This document shows, piece after piece, positions 9,076 to 17,559 of a stretch of 32,184 nt of DNA. The notes beneath the pieces were generated by a model. The model worked only from the letters and a program-made list of their open reading frames with translations. It ran no database searches and had not been told where the DNA came from. This DNA is from an uncultured Lachnospiraceae bacterium. GTDB lineage: Bacteria; Bacillota; Clostridia; Lachnospirales; Lachnospiraceae. Every line of letters starts with the position of its first letter. Position 1 is the first letter of the stretch. Both the position numbers and the translations under genes were made by a program. The stretch lies in assembly GCA_937891165.1 (NCBI GenBank), contig CALAEX010000212.1, positions 1 through 32,184 of the forward strand, written 5' to 3'.

Positions 9076-10247
9076 AGAAAGTAGGAATACTAACACATTA
9101 TCATAACTCTATAAATTATGGTGGGGTACTTCAAGCATATGCTTTGTGCAAGAAAATAGAATTCTTAGGTTATGAATGTGAACAAATAGATATTGAGTTT
9201 TTATCCGAATGGAAAAATTTGAATTTTTCAAGGTCATTTATTTATGACTATATAAAAAAAATTAAGTTTATTAAAAAAATCTATATTAAATTTTCTAAAA
9301 TTAAAAATGGGAAAAAGATAAAAAGAAATAAATTAATAAGGAAAACTTGGGAAGATAGTTTTACAAAATTTAGTAAAATTATAATACCACATTCAGATGA
9401 ATTATATAATTCTAAAACAATACATACTGCAAATGGGAAGTATGATATATTTGTTGTTGGAAGTGACCAAGTATGGAATCCGATTTATTATTATGAGCCA
9501 TTTTTTCTTACCTTTGTTACTAATGCCGTTCCTAAAATTGCTTATGCAGCAAGTATTTCTCAAAATCAATTATCAGATAATGTAAAGAAGTTGTATTCTC
9601 AAAATTTAAGAGATTTTAGAGCAATATCAGTAAGAGAGGAAAGTGCAGTACATTTGCTATCTGAAATTGTGGATAATCATATAGAGCATGTTTTAGACCC
9701 TACTCTTTTGCTAGATAAAAATGATTGGGATGCTATTACAGATGGAAGAATAGAAAAGGAACCTTACTTGTTTTGTTATTTTTTAGGTGATGATGAGAAT
9801 ATGAGAACTCTTGCAAAAGAGTTTGCAATAAAAAAACAGGTTAAATTAGTAAATATATGTCATGCCACGGGAATTTTTCATAAGTCAGATATTTCTTTTG
9901 GAGATGTTAGTTTTGAAGCACCAACTCCGAATGAATTTTTATCACTTATTAAATATGCAGAATATATTTTTACAGATAGTTTTCATGCTTCTGTGTTTTC
10001 TCTTATCTATCAAAGACAGTTTTTTGTTTTTAGTAGACAAGAGTTTAAATCAATGGGAACAAGATTGTATAGTTTGACATTATTGTTTAATGTTGAGGAT
10101 AGATTTTGTGATACTATTGACAAAGTAAATATTCAATATATAGAGAAGATTATAGATATTGATTATTCAAGACGGTTTGATATGTTTGAAGAAATGAAAC
10201 AAAAATCTATTACTTATTTAAAGAATAGTTTAGCATATGAACCATAG
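9072..10247 (+). CDS. Polysaccharide pyruvyl transferase family protein (CsaB/WcaK-like)
   Basis: The 391-residue protein starts KKVGILTHYHNSINYGGVLQ, the N-terminal signature of the family, and has the typical VGSDQVWNP segment near residue 130. A C-terminal FTDSFHASVFSLIY matches the donor-binding half. Family members transfer a pyruvyl group from phosphoenolpyruvate to a sugar hydroxyl pair, making an acidic ketal, although some relatives act as glycosyltransferases. The TTG start overlaps the stop of the previous gene as TTGA, with GAGAGG about 12 bases upstream. An acidic pyruvate substituent on the finished polymer is the likely outcome. Confidence 0.9.
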   Translation: MKKVGILTHYHNSINYGGVLQAYALCKKIEFLGYECEQIDIEFLSEWKNLNFSRSFIYDYIKKIKFIKKIYIKFSKIKNGKKIKRNKLIRKTWEDSFTKFSKIIIPHSDELYNSKTIHTANGKYDIFVVGSDQVWNPIYYYEPFFLTFVTNAVPKIAYAASISQNQLSDNVKKLYSQNLRDFRAISVREESAVHLLSEIVDNHIEHVLDPTLLLDKNDWDAITDGRIEKEPYLFCYFLGDDENMRTLAKEFAIKKQVKLVNICHATGIFHKSDISFGDVSFEAPTPNEFLSLIKYAEYIFTDSFHASVFSLIYQRQFFVFSRQEFKSMGTRLYSLTLLFNVEDRFCDTIDKVNIQYIEKIIDIDYSRRFDMFEEMKQKSITYLKNSLAYEP

Positions 10248-10411
10248 ATTAGTGGATTATTTTTATATGATAATATATGGTCTAAATGATAAGATTGATT
10301 GGTCAAAATGAGAATTATATTTATAGTGGAATACCATAAAATTAAAAAATAATTTTGATGAATTGTATCAAGACTCTATTCGATATATAGAAAGTATTTT
10401 GGGGATAGAAA
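10248..10411 (+). other. Intergenic gap with possible gene remnant
   Basis: This 164-base gap holds several short open stretches in different frames rather than one gene. The clearest is a run ending near 10400 that reads NNFDELYQDSIRYIESIL in the frame that continues into the next gene's ribosome binding site. Another is a short run reading YGLNDKIDWSK near 10270-10310. The protein-like amino acid mix and the frame changes suggest a decayed gene, but I recognise no family. It may equally be random AT-rich sequence. Confidence 0.25.
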
Positions 10412-11992
10412 ATGAAAATTGAAAGAACAAAAAATGCGGTTAGAAATATTACTTATGGAGTTATTTTGAAATTATATCAAATGATACTTCCATTTTTTAT
10501 GCGTACAGTAATGATTTATGTGATGGGAGTACAATATTTAGGGTTAAATTCTTTATTCACTTCTATTTTACAAGTGTTAAATCTTGCGGAATTGGGAGTA
10601 GGTTCTGCAATGGTGTATAGTATGTATAGACCCATTGCGGAAGATGATGATATAACAATATGTGCTCTGATGAAACTATATCGTAGTTATTATCGAATTA
10701 TTGGACTAATTATTGCAGTAATTGGTGGAATAGTAACTCCCTGGATTCCTAACTTGATATCAGGTACAGTGCCTGATGATGTCAATATCTATGTGCTTTA
10801 TTTGTTGAATTTAGGTGCAACTGTATTGTCCTATTGGCTTTTTGCCTATAAGAACAGTGTTTTGCAAGCACATCAAAGAATTGATTTAGTCAGTAAAGTA
10901 ACTTTATTGACTAACACGATTCAATATGGAGTACAAGTAATAGTCTTATGGTTAACTCGGAATTATTATTTATATGTTCTGATTGCTATGTTTACACAGG
11001 TTTTGTCCAATATAGTAACTGCCATTGTGGCTGACAAATTGTACCCAAAATATAAAGCACATGGTAAGCTTCAAAAAGAAGAAGTAGTCGAGATTAATTG
11101 TAAAATTCGTGATTTATTTACAGCTAAACTTGGCGCAGTAGTAGTGAATTCTTCGGATACAATAGTAATTTCAGCATTCCTTGGACTTACTGTTTTAGCT
11201 GTGTATCAAAATTATTATTTTATTTTAACTGCTATTATTGGAATCGTTACAATTATTTTTTCTTCATGTACTGCAGGAATTGGAAACAGTTTGATTGTTG
11301 AGACGAAGGATAAAAATTTTAATGACCTTATAAAATTTACATTTTTGGTATCATGGATAGCAGGGATTTGTTCCAGTTGCTTCTTAGGAATTTATCAACC
11401 ATTTATGATGGTGTGGGTTGGGAAAGAGTATCTACTTCCGTTTAGTGCAGTTATATGTTTGGTTATTTACTATTATATATATGAGATTAATCAATTACTA
11501 AATCTATATAAAGATGCTGGTGGGATTTGGCATGAAGATAGATTTAGACCATTGGTGACGGCTATTGTAAATTTGGGTTTAAACTTGATAATGGTACAGA
11601 GATGGGAAATTTATGGAGTGCTTTTATCTACAGTTCTTTCTATGCTGTTCGTTGGAATGCCATGGCTATTTCATAATTTATTTTCTACAATATTTGAAAG
11701 AAAATATTTGAAATGGTATATTATTAGATTATTAAAATATACAATTGTGAATGTTTTTTCATGTATACTTGTTGTAATTATTTGTCATTATATTGAGTTT
11801 GGACTTATTACTACGATTCTACTTCGGTTGGTAGTATGTATGTTGGTTCCTTTTGTTATATATTTAGTTTTTTGGAGGCATAGTGAAGAATTTAGACAAT
11901 GTATTTTGCTAGTTGACAATATGACCAAAGGAAAACTGAAATTGCATAAAATTATTAAGTCAAAGAATGATATCAAAAAGGGAAAAAAATAA
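10412..11992 (+). CDS. Polysaccharide flippase, Wzx-like (MOP/PST family)
   Basis: The 526-residue protein has about 12-14 predicted membrane segments and the N-terminal layout of Gram-positive Wzx proteins: a short basic tail, a first helix pair, then MGVQYLGLNSLFTSILQVLN and ELGVGSAMVYSMYRPIAEDD. Such flippases move undecaprenyl-linked repeat units across the membrane. With the EpsG-like polymerase and the PglC-like initiator this completes a Wzx/Wzy pathway. The C-terminus is a basic cytoplasmic tail (KGKLKLHKIIKSKND). GGGGATAG precedes the ATG. The repeat-unit glycosyltransferases lie upstream, and the TPP-enzyme trio lies directly downstream, 17 bases away. Confidence 0.93.
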   Translation: MKIERTKNAVRNITYGVILKLYQMILPFFMRTVMIYVMGVQYLGLNSLFTSILQVLNLAELGVGSAMVYSMYRPIAEDDDITICALMKLYRSYYRIIGLIIAVIGGIVTPWIPNLISGTVPDDVNIYVLYLLNLGATVLSYWLFAYKNSVLQAHQRIDLVSKVTLLTNTIQYGVQVIVLWLTRNYYLYVLIAMFTQVLSNIVTAIVADKLYPKYKAHGKLQKEEVVEINCKIRDLFTAKLGAVVVNSSDTIVISAFLGLTVLAVYQNYYFILTAIIGIVTIIFSSCTAGIGNSLIVETKDKNFNDLIKFTFLVSWIAGICSSCFLGIYQPFMMVWVGKEYLLPFSAVICLVIYYYIYEINQLLNLYKDAGGIWHEDRFRPLVTAIVNLGLNLIMVQRWEIYGVLLSTVLSMLFVGMPWLFHNLFSTIFERKYLKWYIIRLLKYTIVNVFSCILVVIICHYIEFGLITTILLRLVVCMLVPFVIYLVFWRHSEEFRQCILLVDNMTKGKLKLHKIIKSKNDIKKGKK

Positions 11993-12009
11993 GAAAGAGG
12001 TATACTTAG

Positions 12010-13713
12010 GTGAATCATTTTTATACGGATGAAATTAATACATTGATTTTAATATCACTGCTTAAAGCACATAATATTCGTAAAATAATTGCCTCCCCAG
12101 GAACGACAAATATATCTTTTGTTGGCTCAGTTCAGTTTGATTCTTATTTTGAGGTTTATTCGGCTGTTGACGAAAGGACAGCAGGATTTATGGCGTGTGG
12201 GTTAGCAGAGGAAAGTGGTGAACCGGTTGTGCTTACTTGCACAGGTGCAACTGCTTCAAGAAATTATATAGCAGGACTTACGGAGGCGTATTATCGGCAC
12301 TTGCCGATTATTGCTGTTACATCAACACAGCATACTGGAAAGGTGGGAAACTATGTTGCACAGGTAATTGATCGAAGTCAACAATTTGTGGATATGGTTA
12401 AGAAAAGTATTCAATTACCTACCATATATTCAGAAGAAGATAAGCAACATTCGGTTACATGTGTCAATGAAGCTATTCTTGAATTAACACATGGGGATAT
12501 GGGACCAGTACATATTAATCTTTGTACAACATATTCTAATAATTTTAAAACGAAAGAATTACCTAAATATAGAAAAATAAGAAGGGTAGTTAATAAAGAT
12601 TTTCCAAAGTTGCCAGATGGAAAGATAGGCATTTTTATTGGTGCACATGAAGCTTTTTCAGAAGAAGAAATAGAGGCTATTGATATTTTTTGCGAATGCA
12701 ATAATGCTATTGTGATTTGTGACCAGATTAGTAATTACAGAGGAAAATATAGATTTTTGGCAAATTTAGTTAACAGCCAGAAATATAATTTCGGGACAAA
12801 AGAATTTGAACTAATTATATACATAGGATATATACATGGAGCCTATCTAAATTTTTGTGGAAAGAACACATGGAGAGTGAATAAGGATGGAGTTATTCGA
12901 GATCCGTATCACAATTTGACATACGTTTTTGAAATGGAAGAAATAGAATTTTTTAAGCATTATCATATACCAAAATGCGAGAACTCCATTTTGGAAGTTA
13001 GTCGAAAGGCCACTTCTGATATATTAAATAAACTTCCTGAATTGCCTTTTTCAAATATGTGGATTGCAAAAGAAACGGCACATTTAATACCTGGGGATTC
13101 AATATTGCATTTGTCAATTTTAAATACTTTAAGAGTTTGGAATTACTTTGAAACACAAAACACTGTTCTTTGTTTTTCTAATTCTGGTGGATATGGTATT
13201 GATGGATGTTTGTCATCATTTTGGGGTTCAGCTATTGCAAATCCAGATAAAGAACATTATATGATAATTGGTGATTTGTCGTTCTTTTATGATATAAATA
13301 CTGTGTTTAATATTATTCCATTTAATATACATATTATGGTAATAAACAATGGTATAGGAACCGAATTTAAAAATTATAATCATAGAGCAGCAATTTTTGG
13401 TGAGGAGGCAAATAATTTTATAGCAGCGAAAGGGCACAACGGATACAAGAACTCCAATCTTGTGAAAGGGTTGTGTGAGGGACTAGGTATTTGTTATCTT
13501 TCTGCAAGTAGTAAAGATGAGTATTTAAATAATCGAGAGCGTTGGTTAGAGAAAGGAAATGGTCCGATTATTTTAGAGGCATTTACTAATGATAAAGATG
13601 AAAGTGATGCATTGCAATTGATGAATACAATTATTCAAGATACATCACTTAAAACACGTATGCGAAAAAGTATAGTTTGGAAAATGGCAAGAAAAATTAT
13701 GCGAGGGGAATGA
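12010..13713 (+). CDS. Thiamine pyrophosphate-dependent enzyme, MenD/acetolactate-synthase-like
   Basis: The 567-residue protein has the three-domain plan of TPP enzymes. The PYR domain includes IASPGTTNISF and VDERTAGFMACGLAEESGE, with the likely catalytic Glu at 55. A middle domain spans about 190-340. The PP domain has SNSGGYGIDGCLSS, then GDLSFFYDIN from residue 421 and INNG at 445-448, the GD...NN signature that holds Mg and TPP. The spacing and the GDLSF(F/L)(Y/H)D wording are closest to MenD. MenD itself joins a two-carbon-activated succinyl unit to isochorismate, but no menaquinone genes are near, so here it probably attaches a decarboxylated keto-acid unit to a sugar or makes an unusual precursor (inference). 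The GTG start at 12010 follows AAGAAAGAGG by 9 bases. Confidence 0.88.
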   Translation: MNHFYTDEINTLILISLLKAHNIRKIIASPGTTNISFVGSVQFDSYFEVYSAVDERTAGFMACGLAEESGEPVVLTCTGATASRNYIAGLTEAYYRHLPIIAVTSTQHTGKVGNYVAQVIDRSQQFVDMVKKSIQLPTIYSEEDKQHSVTCVNEAILELTHGDMGPVHINLCTTYSNNFKTKELPKYRKIRRVVNKDFPKLPDGKIGIFIGAHEAFSEEEIEAIDIFCECNNAIVICDQISNYRGKYRFLANLVNSQKYNFGTKEFELIIYIGYIHGAYLNFCGKNTWRVNKDGVIRDPYHNLTYVFEMEEIEFFKHYHIPKCENSILEVSRKATSDILNKLPELPFSNMWIAKETAHLIPGDSILHLSILNTLRVWNYFETQNTVLCFSNSGGYGIDGCLSSFWGSAIANPDKEHYMIIGDLSFFYDINTVFNIIPFNIHIMVINNGIGTEFKNYNHRAAIFGEEANNFIAAKGHNGYKNSNLVKGLCEGLGICYLSASSKDEYLNNRERWLEKGNGPIILEAFTNDKDESDALQLMNTIIQDTSLKTRMRKSIVWKMARKIMRGE

Positions 13714-13717
13714 TACT

Positions 13718-14542
13718 ATGGATAAAATTAAACATATTGTATATACAGCGGATTTAGCTGATTCATCTATTTTGGAAGAATACAGTTGTGAAAAAATCTC
13801 GGTTCTTGATGCTAGGTCAGCAGTATATGTTGCTACGGGTATTGCAGCACAAAATAAAGATACTGTTTTGGTATTTGTCAATTCAAATAATTCTTCAAGA
13901 AGTGCTTTTTCTGGAATGACAGAAGCATTTTATCGAAATCTTCGGGTGATTTTAGTTACTTTGGGACAAGAGTTAAATTATAGTAAAGAATTAAATGATG
14001 TTGTAAATAGTCATTTTGTTGTTGATTCTGTTTGTGAACTTAATAAATTACTTGATTTTAAGATGCCAATGCATATAGAAATTAGTACGGAAAAAATTAA
14101 CCTTAAATCGGAGCAAAGTATTTTGTTTGAACTACTGAAAATAATATTAGGAAATCAGGATTACCTTTATGTAGGACAAAATATTACATTTATAGAAGAA
14201 GAATTTCAGTGTAAAGTAGTGCGTGGTGGTATGCCGAATTGTCTAGAAGGTTCTTTGGCAAATGTTTTGGGAGCATCTTTGGCAAAAAAACGGAACAGAT
14301 ATATTGGTGTAGTTACGGAAGAGGAATTTATTCATGATATGAATACGCTTGGTAATATAAATATTAATGACTCTATTCTTTATATTGTTTTGTGTACTAA
14401 AGAAAATAGAGTGATTTTAGAATATGCAAGTTCTCTGGGATTTCAATGTTACCAATATGAGAACTCGAATGTAACACGAGAAATCCTTGCTAAAGTAATA
14501 AATAATGGAAAAAAAACATTGATAATGATTTGTGGAGAATAA
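13718..14542 (+). CDS. Shortened TPP-enzyme paralogue lacking catalytic and cofactor residues (probable pseudoenzyme)
   Basis: This 274-residue protein aligns by eye with its upstream neighbour but lacks the middle domain. VLDARSAVYVATGIAAQNKD (30-47) matches VDERTAGFMACGLAEESGE, with the catalytic Glu replaced by Ala-32. SRSAFSGMTEAFYRNLRVI (60-78) matches SRNYIAGLTEAYYRHLPII. GMPNCLEGSLANVLGASLA (171-189) matches YGIDGCLSSFWGSAIA. The Mg/TPP-binding Gly-Asp becomes Thr-Glu (200-201, in VTEEEFIHDMNTLGN), and the Asn-Asn becomes Cys-Thr (226-227). It should therefore not bind TPP in the usual way. The gene starts 4 bases after its neighbour's stop, so a structural or regulatory subunit of that enzyme is the simplest idea (inference). 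Confidence 0.8.
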   Translation: MDKIKHIVYTADLADSSILEEYSCEKISVLDARSAVYVATGIAAQNKDTVLVFVNSNNSSRSAFSGMTEAFYRNLRVILVTLGQELNYSKELNDVVNSHFVVDSVCELNKLLDFKMPMHIEISTEKINLKSEQSILFELLKIILGNQDYLYVGQNITFIEEEFQCKVVRGGMPNCLEGSLANVLGASLAKKRNRYIGVVTEEEFIHDMNTLGNININDSILYIVLCTKENRVILEYASSLGFQCYQYENSNVTREILAKVINNGKKTLIMICGE

Positions 14543-14544
14543 AT

Positions 14545-15597
14545 ATGGAGATTCTGGTTTTAGGTGGAACAGGAGCTATGGGAGTTCCATTAGTAGAAAA
14601 GCTTGCAGAAAAACATAAGGTTTATGTTACGTCCAGGTCGAGAAGAGAAAGTAAAGCAAATGTGGAATATTTGCAAGGAGATGCTAAAAATGATGAGTTT
14701 TTATTATCTCTCATGAATAGGAAATATGATGTTATTTTTGATTTTATGGTCTATCAGACAGAACAATTTAGAAAGAGATTGTCAATATTGTTAGATCATA
14801 CAAAACAATATTTCTTCTTCAGTTCAGCCCGTTGCTATGCGGATTCTTTAACACCTATTAGTGAGAATACACCAAGGTTGGTGGATTGTTGTAAGGATCA
14901 AGAGTATATTTCACTTGACGAATATGGAATGTCAAAAGGTAGGGAAGAAAATCTTTTGATAGGGTCTAATCGAAAGAATTGGACCATTATCAGACCTTAT
15001 ATTACATACAACACTTACCGACTTCAACTGGGTGTATATGAAAAAGAAAATTGGCTTAAAAGAATGCTGACGGGGAAAACAGTTATTTTTCCAAGGGATA
15101 TTGCTTCAAAAAAAACATCATTGACTTATGCTTTGGATGTGATAGGGGCAGTAGAAAAGCTAATTGGAAATGAAAAAGCTTATGGTGAGGCTTTTCATAT
15201 TACAACTAGTGAAAGTCATACATGGGGAGAAATATTGGAATTTTACTGTGATGAAGTGGAGAGAATTATAGGTAAGCGTCCAAAAGTTAAATATGTAGAT
15301 AATTCTGAAGAACTTCAAACAGTATGGAATAAATGGCAAATTAAGTATGACAGGCTTTTTGATAGAGAATTTGATAATTCAAAGATGGAATCTATCAGTG
15401 GGAAATATCAGTACAAATCAACTTTTGAAGGATTACGTAGTTGTTTGGAAGAATTTATATCTAAACCAAAATGGTTGGAAATGAATATTGTTTATGAGGC
15501 TTGGTGTGACCGACAATGTGGTGAATGGACATCTATGAAGGAGTTTCCTAGAAAAAAGGATAAACTTAGATATTTGAAATATAGAATATTGGGATGA
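14545..15597 (+). CDS. NAD-dependent epimerase/dehydratase-like protein (extended SDR)
   Basis: A Rossmann-fold protein of 350 residues. It starts MEILVLGGTGAMGVPLVEKL, with the Gly-rich NAD(P) loop GGTGAMG. FFFSSARCYAD (near 90-100) corresponds to the SDR Ser region and EYGMSKGREE (near 130) to the Tyr-x3-Lys pair, so the catalytic machinery seems present. Later positions include TSLTYALDVIGAVEKLI, the usual substrate-side motif. The start at 14545 is chosen because GGAG (14534-14537) sits 7 bases before it; a TTG at 14530 lacks such a site. It directly follows the TPP pair (2 bases after the stop), and a reduction or epimerisation of the TPP product or a sugar nucleotide is likely, but the substrate is unknown. 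Confidence 0.87.
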   Translation: MEILVLGGTGAMGVPLVEKLAEKHKVYVTSRSRRESKANVEYLQGDAKNDEFLLSLMNRKYDVIFDFMVYQTEQFRKRLSILLDHTKQYFFFSSARCYADSLTPISENTPRLVDCCKDQEYISLDEYGMSKGREENLLIGSNRKNWTIIRPYITYNTYRLQLGVYEKENWLKRMLTGKTVIFPRDIASKKTSLTYALDVIGAVEKLIGNEKAYGEAFHITTSESHTWGEILEFYCDEVERIIGKRPKVKYVDNSEELQTVWNKWQIKYDRLFDREFDNSKMESISGKYQYKSTFEGLRSCLEEFISKPKWLEMNIVYEAWCDRQCGEWTSMKEFPRKKDKLRYLKYRILG

Positions 15598-15852
15598 ATA
15601 ATGTTCTTATAGAAAATAATGTTTAATAAATTATCAGATTTTATTTTTTTTGTAAAACCCGGATGAAATAGATGGGTAGTCTGCTAGGTAATTTGTTTAA
15701 AATAAGAGATTTCCATGGTGATATGAAGGCGGATTTGAATATTTACAGATTGATTCAAGTAAATGTATTAAGTGTTATAGATGTATGAGCGTTTGTCCGT
15801 TTAAGGATAATGGTAAGTATAGAGGTTTTATTTAAATATTGGAGGAAAATAA
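15598..15852 (+). pseudogene. Scrap of a [4Fe-4S] ferredoxin-like gene in the gap before wecB
   Basis: No complete gene fits here. In one frame bases 15722-15835 are open and end with a canonical iron-sulfur motif reading CIKCYRCMSVCP (C-x2-C-x2-C-x3-CP) followed by 12 residues and TAA. There is no usable start codon before the motif. In another frame an ATG at 15672 opens a run beginning MGSLLGNLFKIRDFHGDM, so a frameshift between them may have split a former gene. The Cys spacing is too regular to be chance in such AT-rich DNA. The parent family is unknown (a ferredoxin-domain C-terminus such as a DUF362-like protein is only a guess). Confidence 0.5.
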
Positions 15853-16944
15853 ATGAAAACAGTAATGCTTGTTTTTGGTACAAGACCAGAAGCAATCAAA
15901 ATGTGTCCTCTTGTCAATGAACTTAAGGCAAGAGAGAATTTGAAAACAATAGTTTGTGTAACAGGTTAACATCGTCAAATGCTTGACCAAGTATTAGAAG
16001 CTTTTGGGGTTGTTCCAGATTATGACTTATCTATTATGAAAGATAAGCAAACATTATTTGATATTACTACAAATATTTTAACCAGTATTGGTGAAGTTTT
16101 AGAGGAAGTAAAGCCAGATGTTGTATTAGTTCATGGGGACACTTCTACGACATTTGTTACAGCACTTGCTTGTTTTTATAAGCAGATTCCAGTTGGTCAT
16201 GTAGAAGCAGGACTTCGTACTTATAATATTTTTAGTCCGTATCCAGAAGAATTTAATCGTCAAGCGGTTTCTATTATTTCCAAATATAATTTTGCACCTA
16301 CAGAGCTTTCAAAGCAAAATTTAGTAAGAGAAGGAAAAGAAGAGAGTACGGTTTATGTTACTGGTAATATAGCAATTGATGCATTAAAAACTACAGTTCG
16401 TGAGGATTATACTCATGTAGAACTTGAGTGGGCAAAAGATAGTCGTTTAATTATGATTACGGCACATCGTCGTGAAAATCTTGGAGAACCAATGCATCAT
16501 ATGTTTCGTGCGATTCGTCGTGTACTAGAGGAACATCCTGATGTTAAAGCAATTTATCCAATTCATATGAATCCAGTAGTTCGTCAAGCAGCAGAGGAAG
16601 AATTAGGAGATTGTGATAGAATTCATATCATAGAGCCATTAGAAGTGTTAGATTTTCATAACTTTTTAGCTCGTAGTTATATGATTCTTACAGATAGTGG
16701 TGGAATTCAAGAAGAAGCACCTTCTCTTGGAAAGCCAGTTCTTGTAATGAGAGATACAACAGAGCGACCAGAAGGAATTGCAGCTGGAACATTAAAGTTA
16801 GTTGGTACAGAAGAAGAGGTAATTTATAATAATTTTAAATTATTATTAGAAGATAAAGAAGCTTATGAAGTAATGTCAAAAGCAAGTAATCCTTATGGGG
16901 ATGGTTTTGCATGTAAGAGAATTGCTGATATTTTGGAAAAATGA
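15853..16944 (+). pseudogene. wecB: UDP-N-acetylglucosamine 2-epimerase interrupted by an in-frame TAA at codon 39
   Basis: Read through the stop, the frame gives 363 residues of a WecB/MnaA-type non-hydrolysing UDP-GlcNAc 2-epimerase, which makes UDP-ManNAc. It has VFGTRPEAIKMCPLV at the start, HGDTSTTFVTALA, HVEAGLRTYNIFSPYPEEFN, ITAHRRENLGEP, and the C-terminal DSGGIQEEAPSLGKPVLVMR. The codon at 15967-15969 is TAA where the family has CAA of TGQHR, so one C-to-T change explains the break. An ATG at 15979 could restart translation giving 321 residues without the first Rossmann strand, GTRPEA loop and TGQ. GGAGG precedes the full-length ATG. Everything downstream is intact, so the mutation is recent, or it is a sequencing error. 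Confidence 0.9.
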
Positions 16945-16990
16945 TAAGATAATGAAAACAAATATTGTTTATAAATAGGCTATTAAACAA

Positions 16991-17013
16991 AGTGGGTGAT
17001 TATTTCACCCACT
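16991..17013 (+). terminator. Hairpin ending the polysaccharide operon
   Basis: AGTGGGTGA (16991-16999) and TCACCCACT (17005-17013) form a perfect 9-bp stem around a 5-base loop, 46 bases after the wecB stop. Only a short, weak T-rich tail (ATTGTTAATT) follows, so intrinsic termination may be partial. It is the only strong hairpin between the operon and the minus-strand genes, which are convergent to it. Confidence 0.65.
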
Positions 17014-17132
17014 ATTGTTAATTGAAGCACTTACCTTAAATTAATCACAGTATAAAAAATGAGATTATTTAATTTGCGAGTCTTTTGTGAATTTTTTAGT
17101 ATTGGTTGATTTGAAGTTTCTGGAGCTATTAT

Positions 17133-17558
17133 TTAGTCTTTCTTCATTAATGCATGATATAAACGTTTGGATTCTAATGCATTAGTTGTTTTTTTATTCC
17201 GTTCTACTATTTGAAGTGTAAGATTTTGTTGCATTCTTTTTGCTATTGGTTTTGTATCAACGTTTTTATTTAATCCTAGTACCCTTCCTACATAGTTTTT
17301 AACTTTAGGAGAATTAATAACTGTCGGAATTTGTTCTCCCCTTAATCCTATTTCTGCAATTTTTGATGCTTCTAGCATTTCATCTAAATTCATTGAAGCA
17401 ATTAGTTTTTTGTTAGTGCTGCTAATAGGAGCTGATTTTATAGCATTAGCTTTTGCAGAGGTATTTCTTGGAACTATTCCTGCTATTGTTCTTTTTTCTA
17501 TTGATGTTCTTATTCTTTTTTGATTACTTATAGGTGTATTTGTTTTTATTTTTGGCAT
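17133..17558 (-). CDS. Basic hypothetical protein, second gene of an unknown two-gene cassette
   Basis: A 141-residue, Lys/Arg-rich protein starting MPKIKTNTPISNQKRIRTSI. The first 50 or so residues look disordered; the second half (from about LIASMNLDEMLEASKIAEIG to LYHALMKKD) looks helical. There is no signal peptide and no membrane segment. I do not recognise the family. The ATG at 17558 is preferred over an upstream GTG at 17567 because GTAGGTG lies 6 bases before it; that puts it one base after the stop of the upstream gene (TAATATG), so the pair is translationally coupled. A nucleic-acid or partner-binding role would suit the charge, but nothing proves it. Confidence 0.6.
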   Translation of the reverse strand: MPKIKTNTPISNQKRIRTSIEKRTIAGIVPRNTSAKANAIKSAPISSTNKKLIASMNLDEMLEASKIAEIGLRGEQIPTVINSPKVKNYVGRVLGLNKNVDTKPIAKRMQQNLTLQIVERNKKTTNALESKRLYHALMKKD

Positions 17559-17559
17559 A

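Noticed and set aside
12411..12701. 96-codon minus-strand frame inside the TPP enzyme gene
   Set aside because: Shadow of a strongly supported gene; no ribosome binding site and no recognisable domain.
13718..14542. Second subunit of a two-part decarboxylase such as sulfopyruvate or phosphonopyruvate decarboxylase
   Set aside because: Those split PYR and PP functions between two proteins that keep their active residues. Here the partner already has both domains, and the short protein has both in degenerate form.
15967..15969. TAA in wecB read as a sense or recoded codon
   Set aside because: No other gene in the window uses in-frame TAA as sense, many genes end with TAA, and no readthrough or selenocysteine-type signal is seen. 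A simple nonsense change is more likely.
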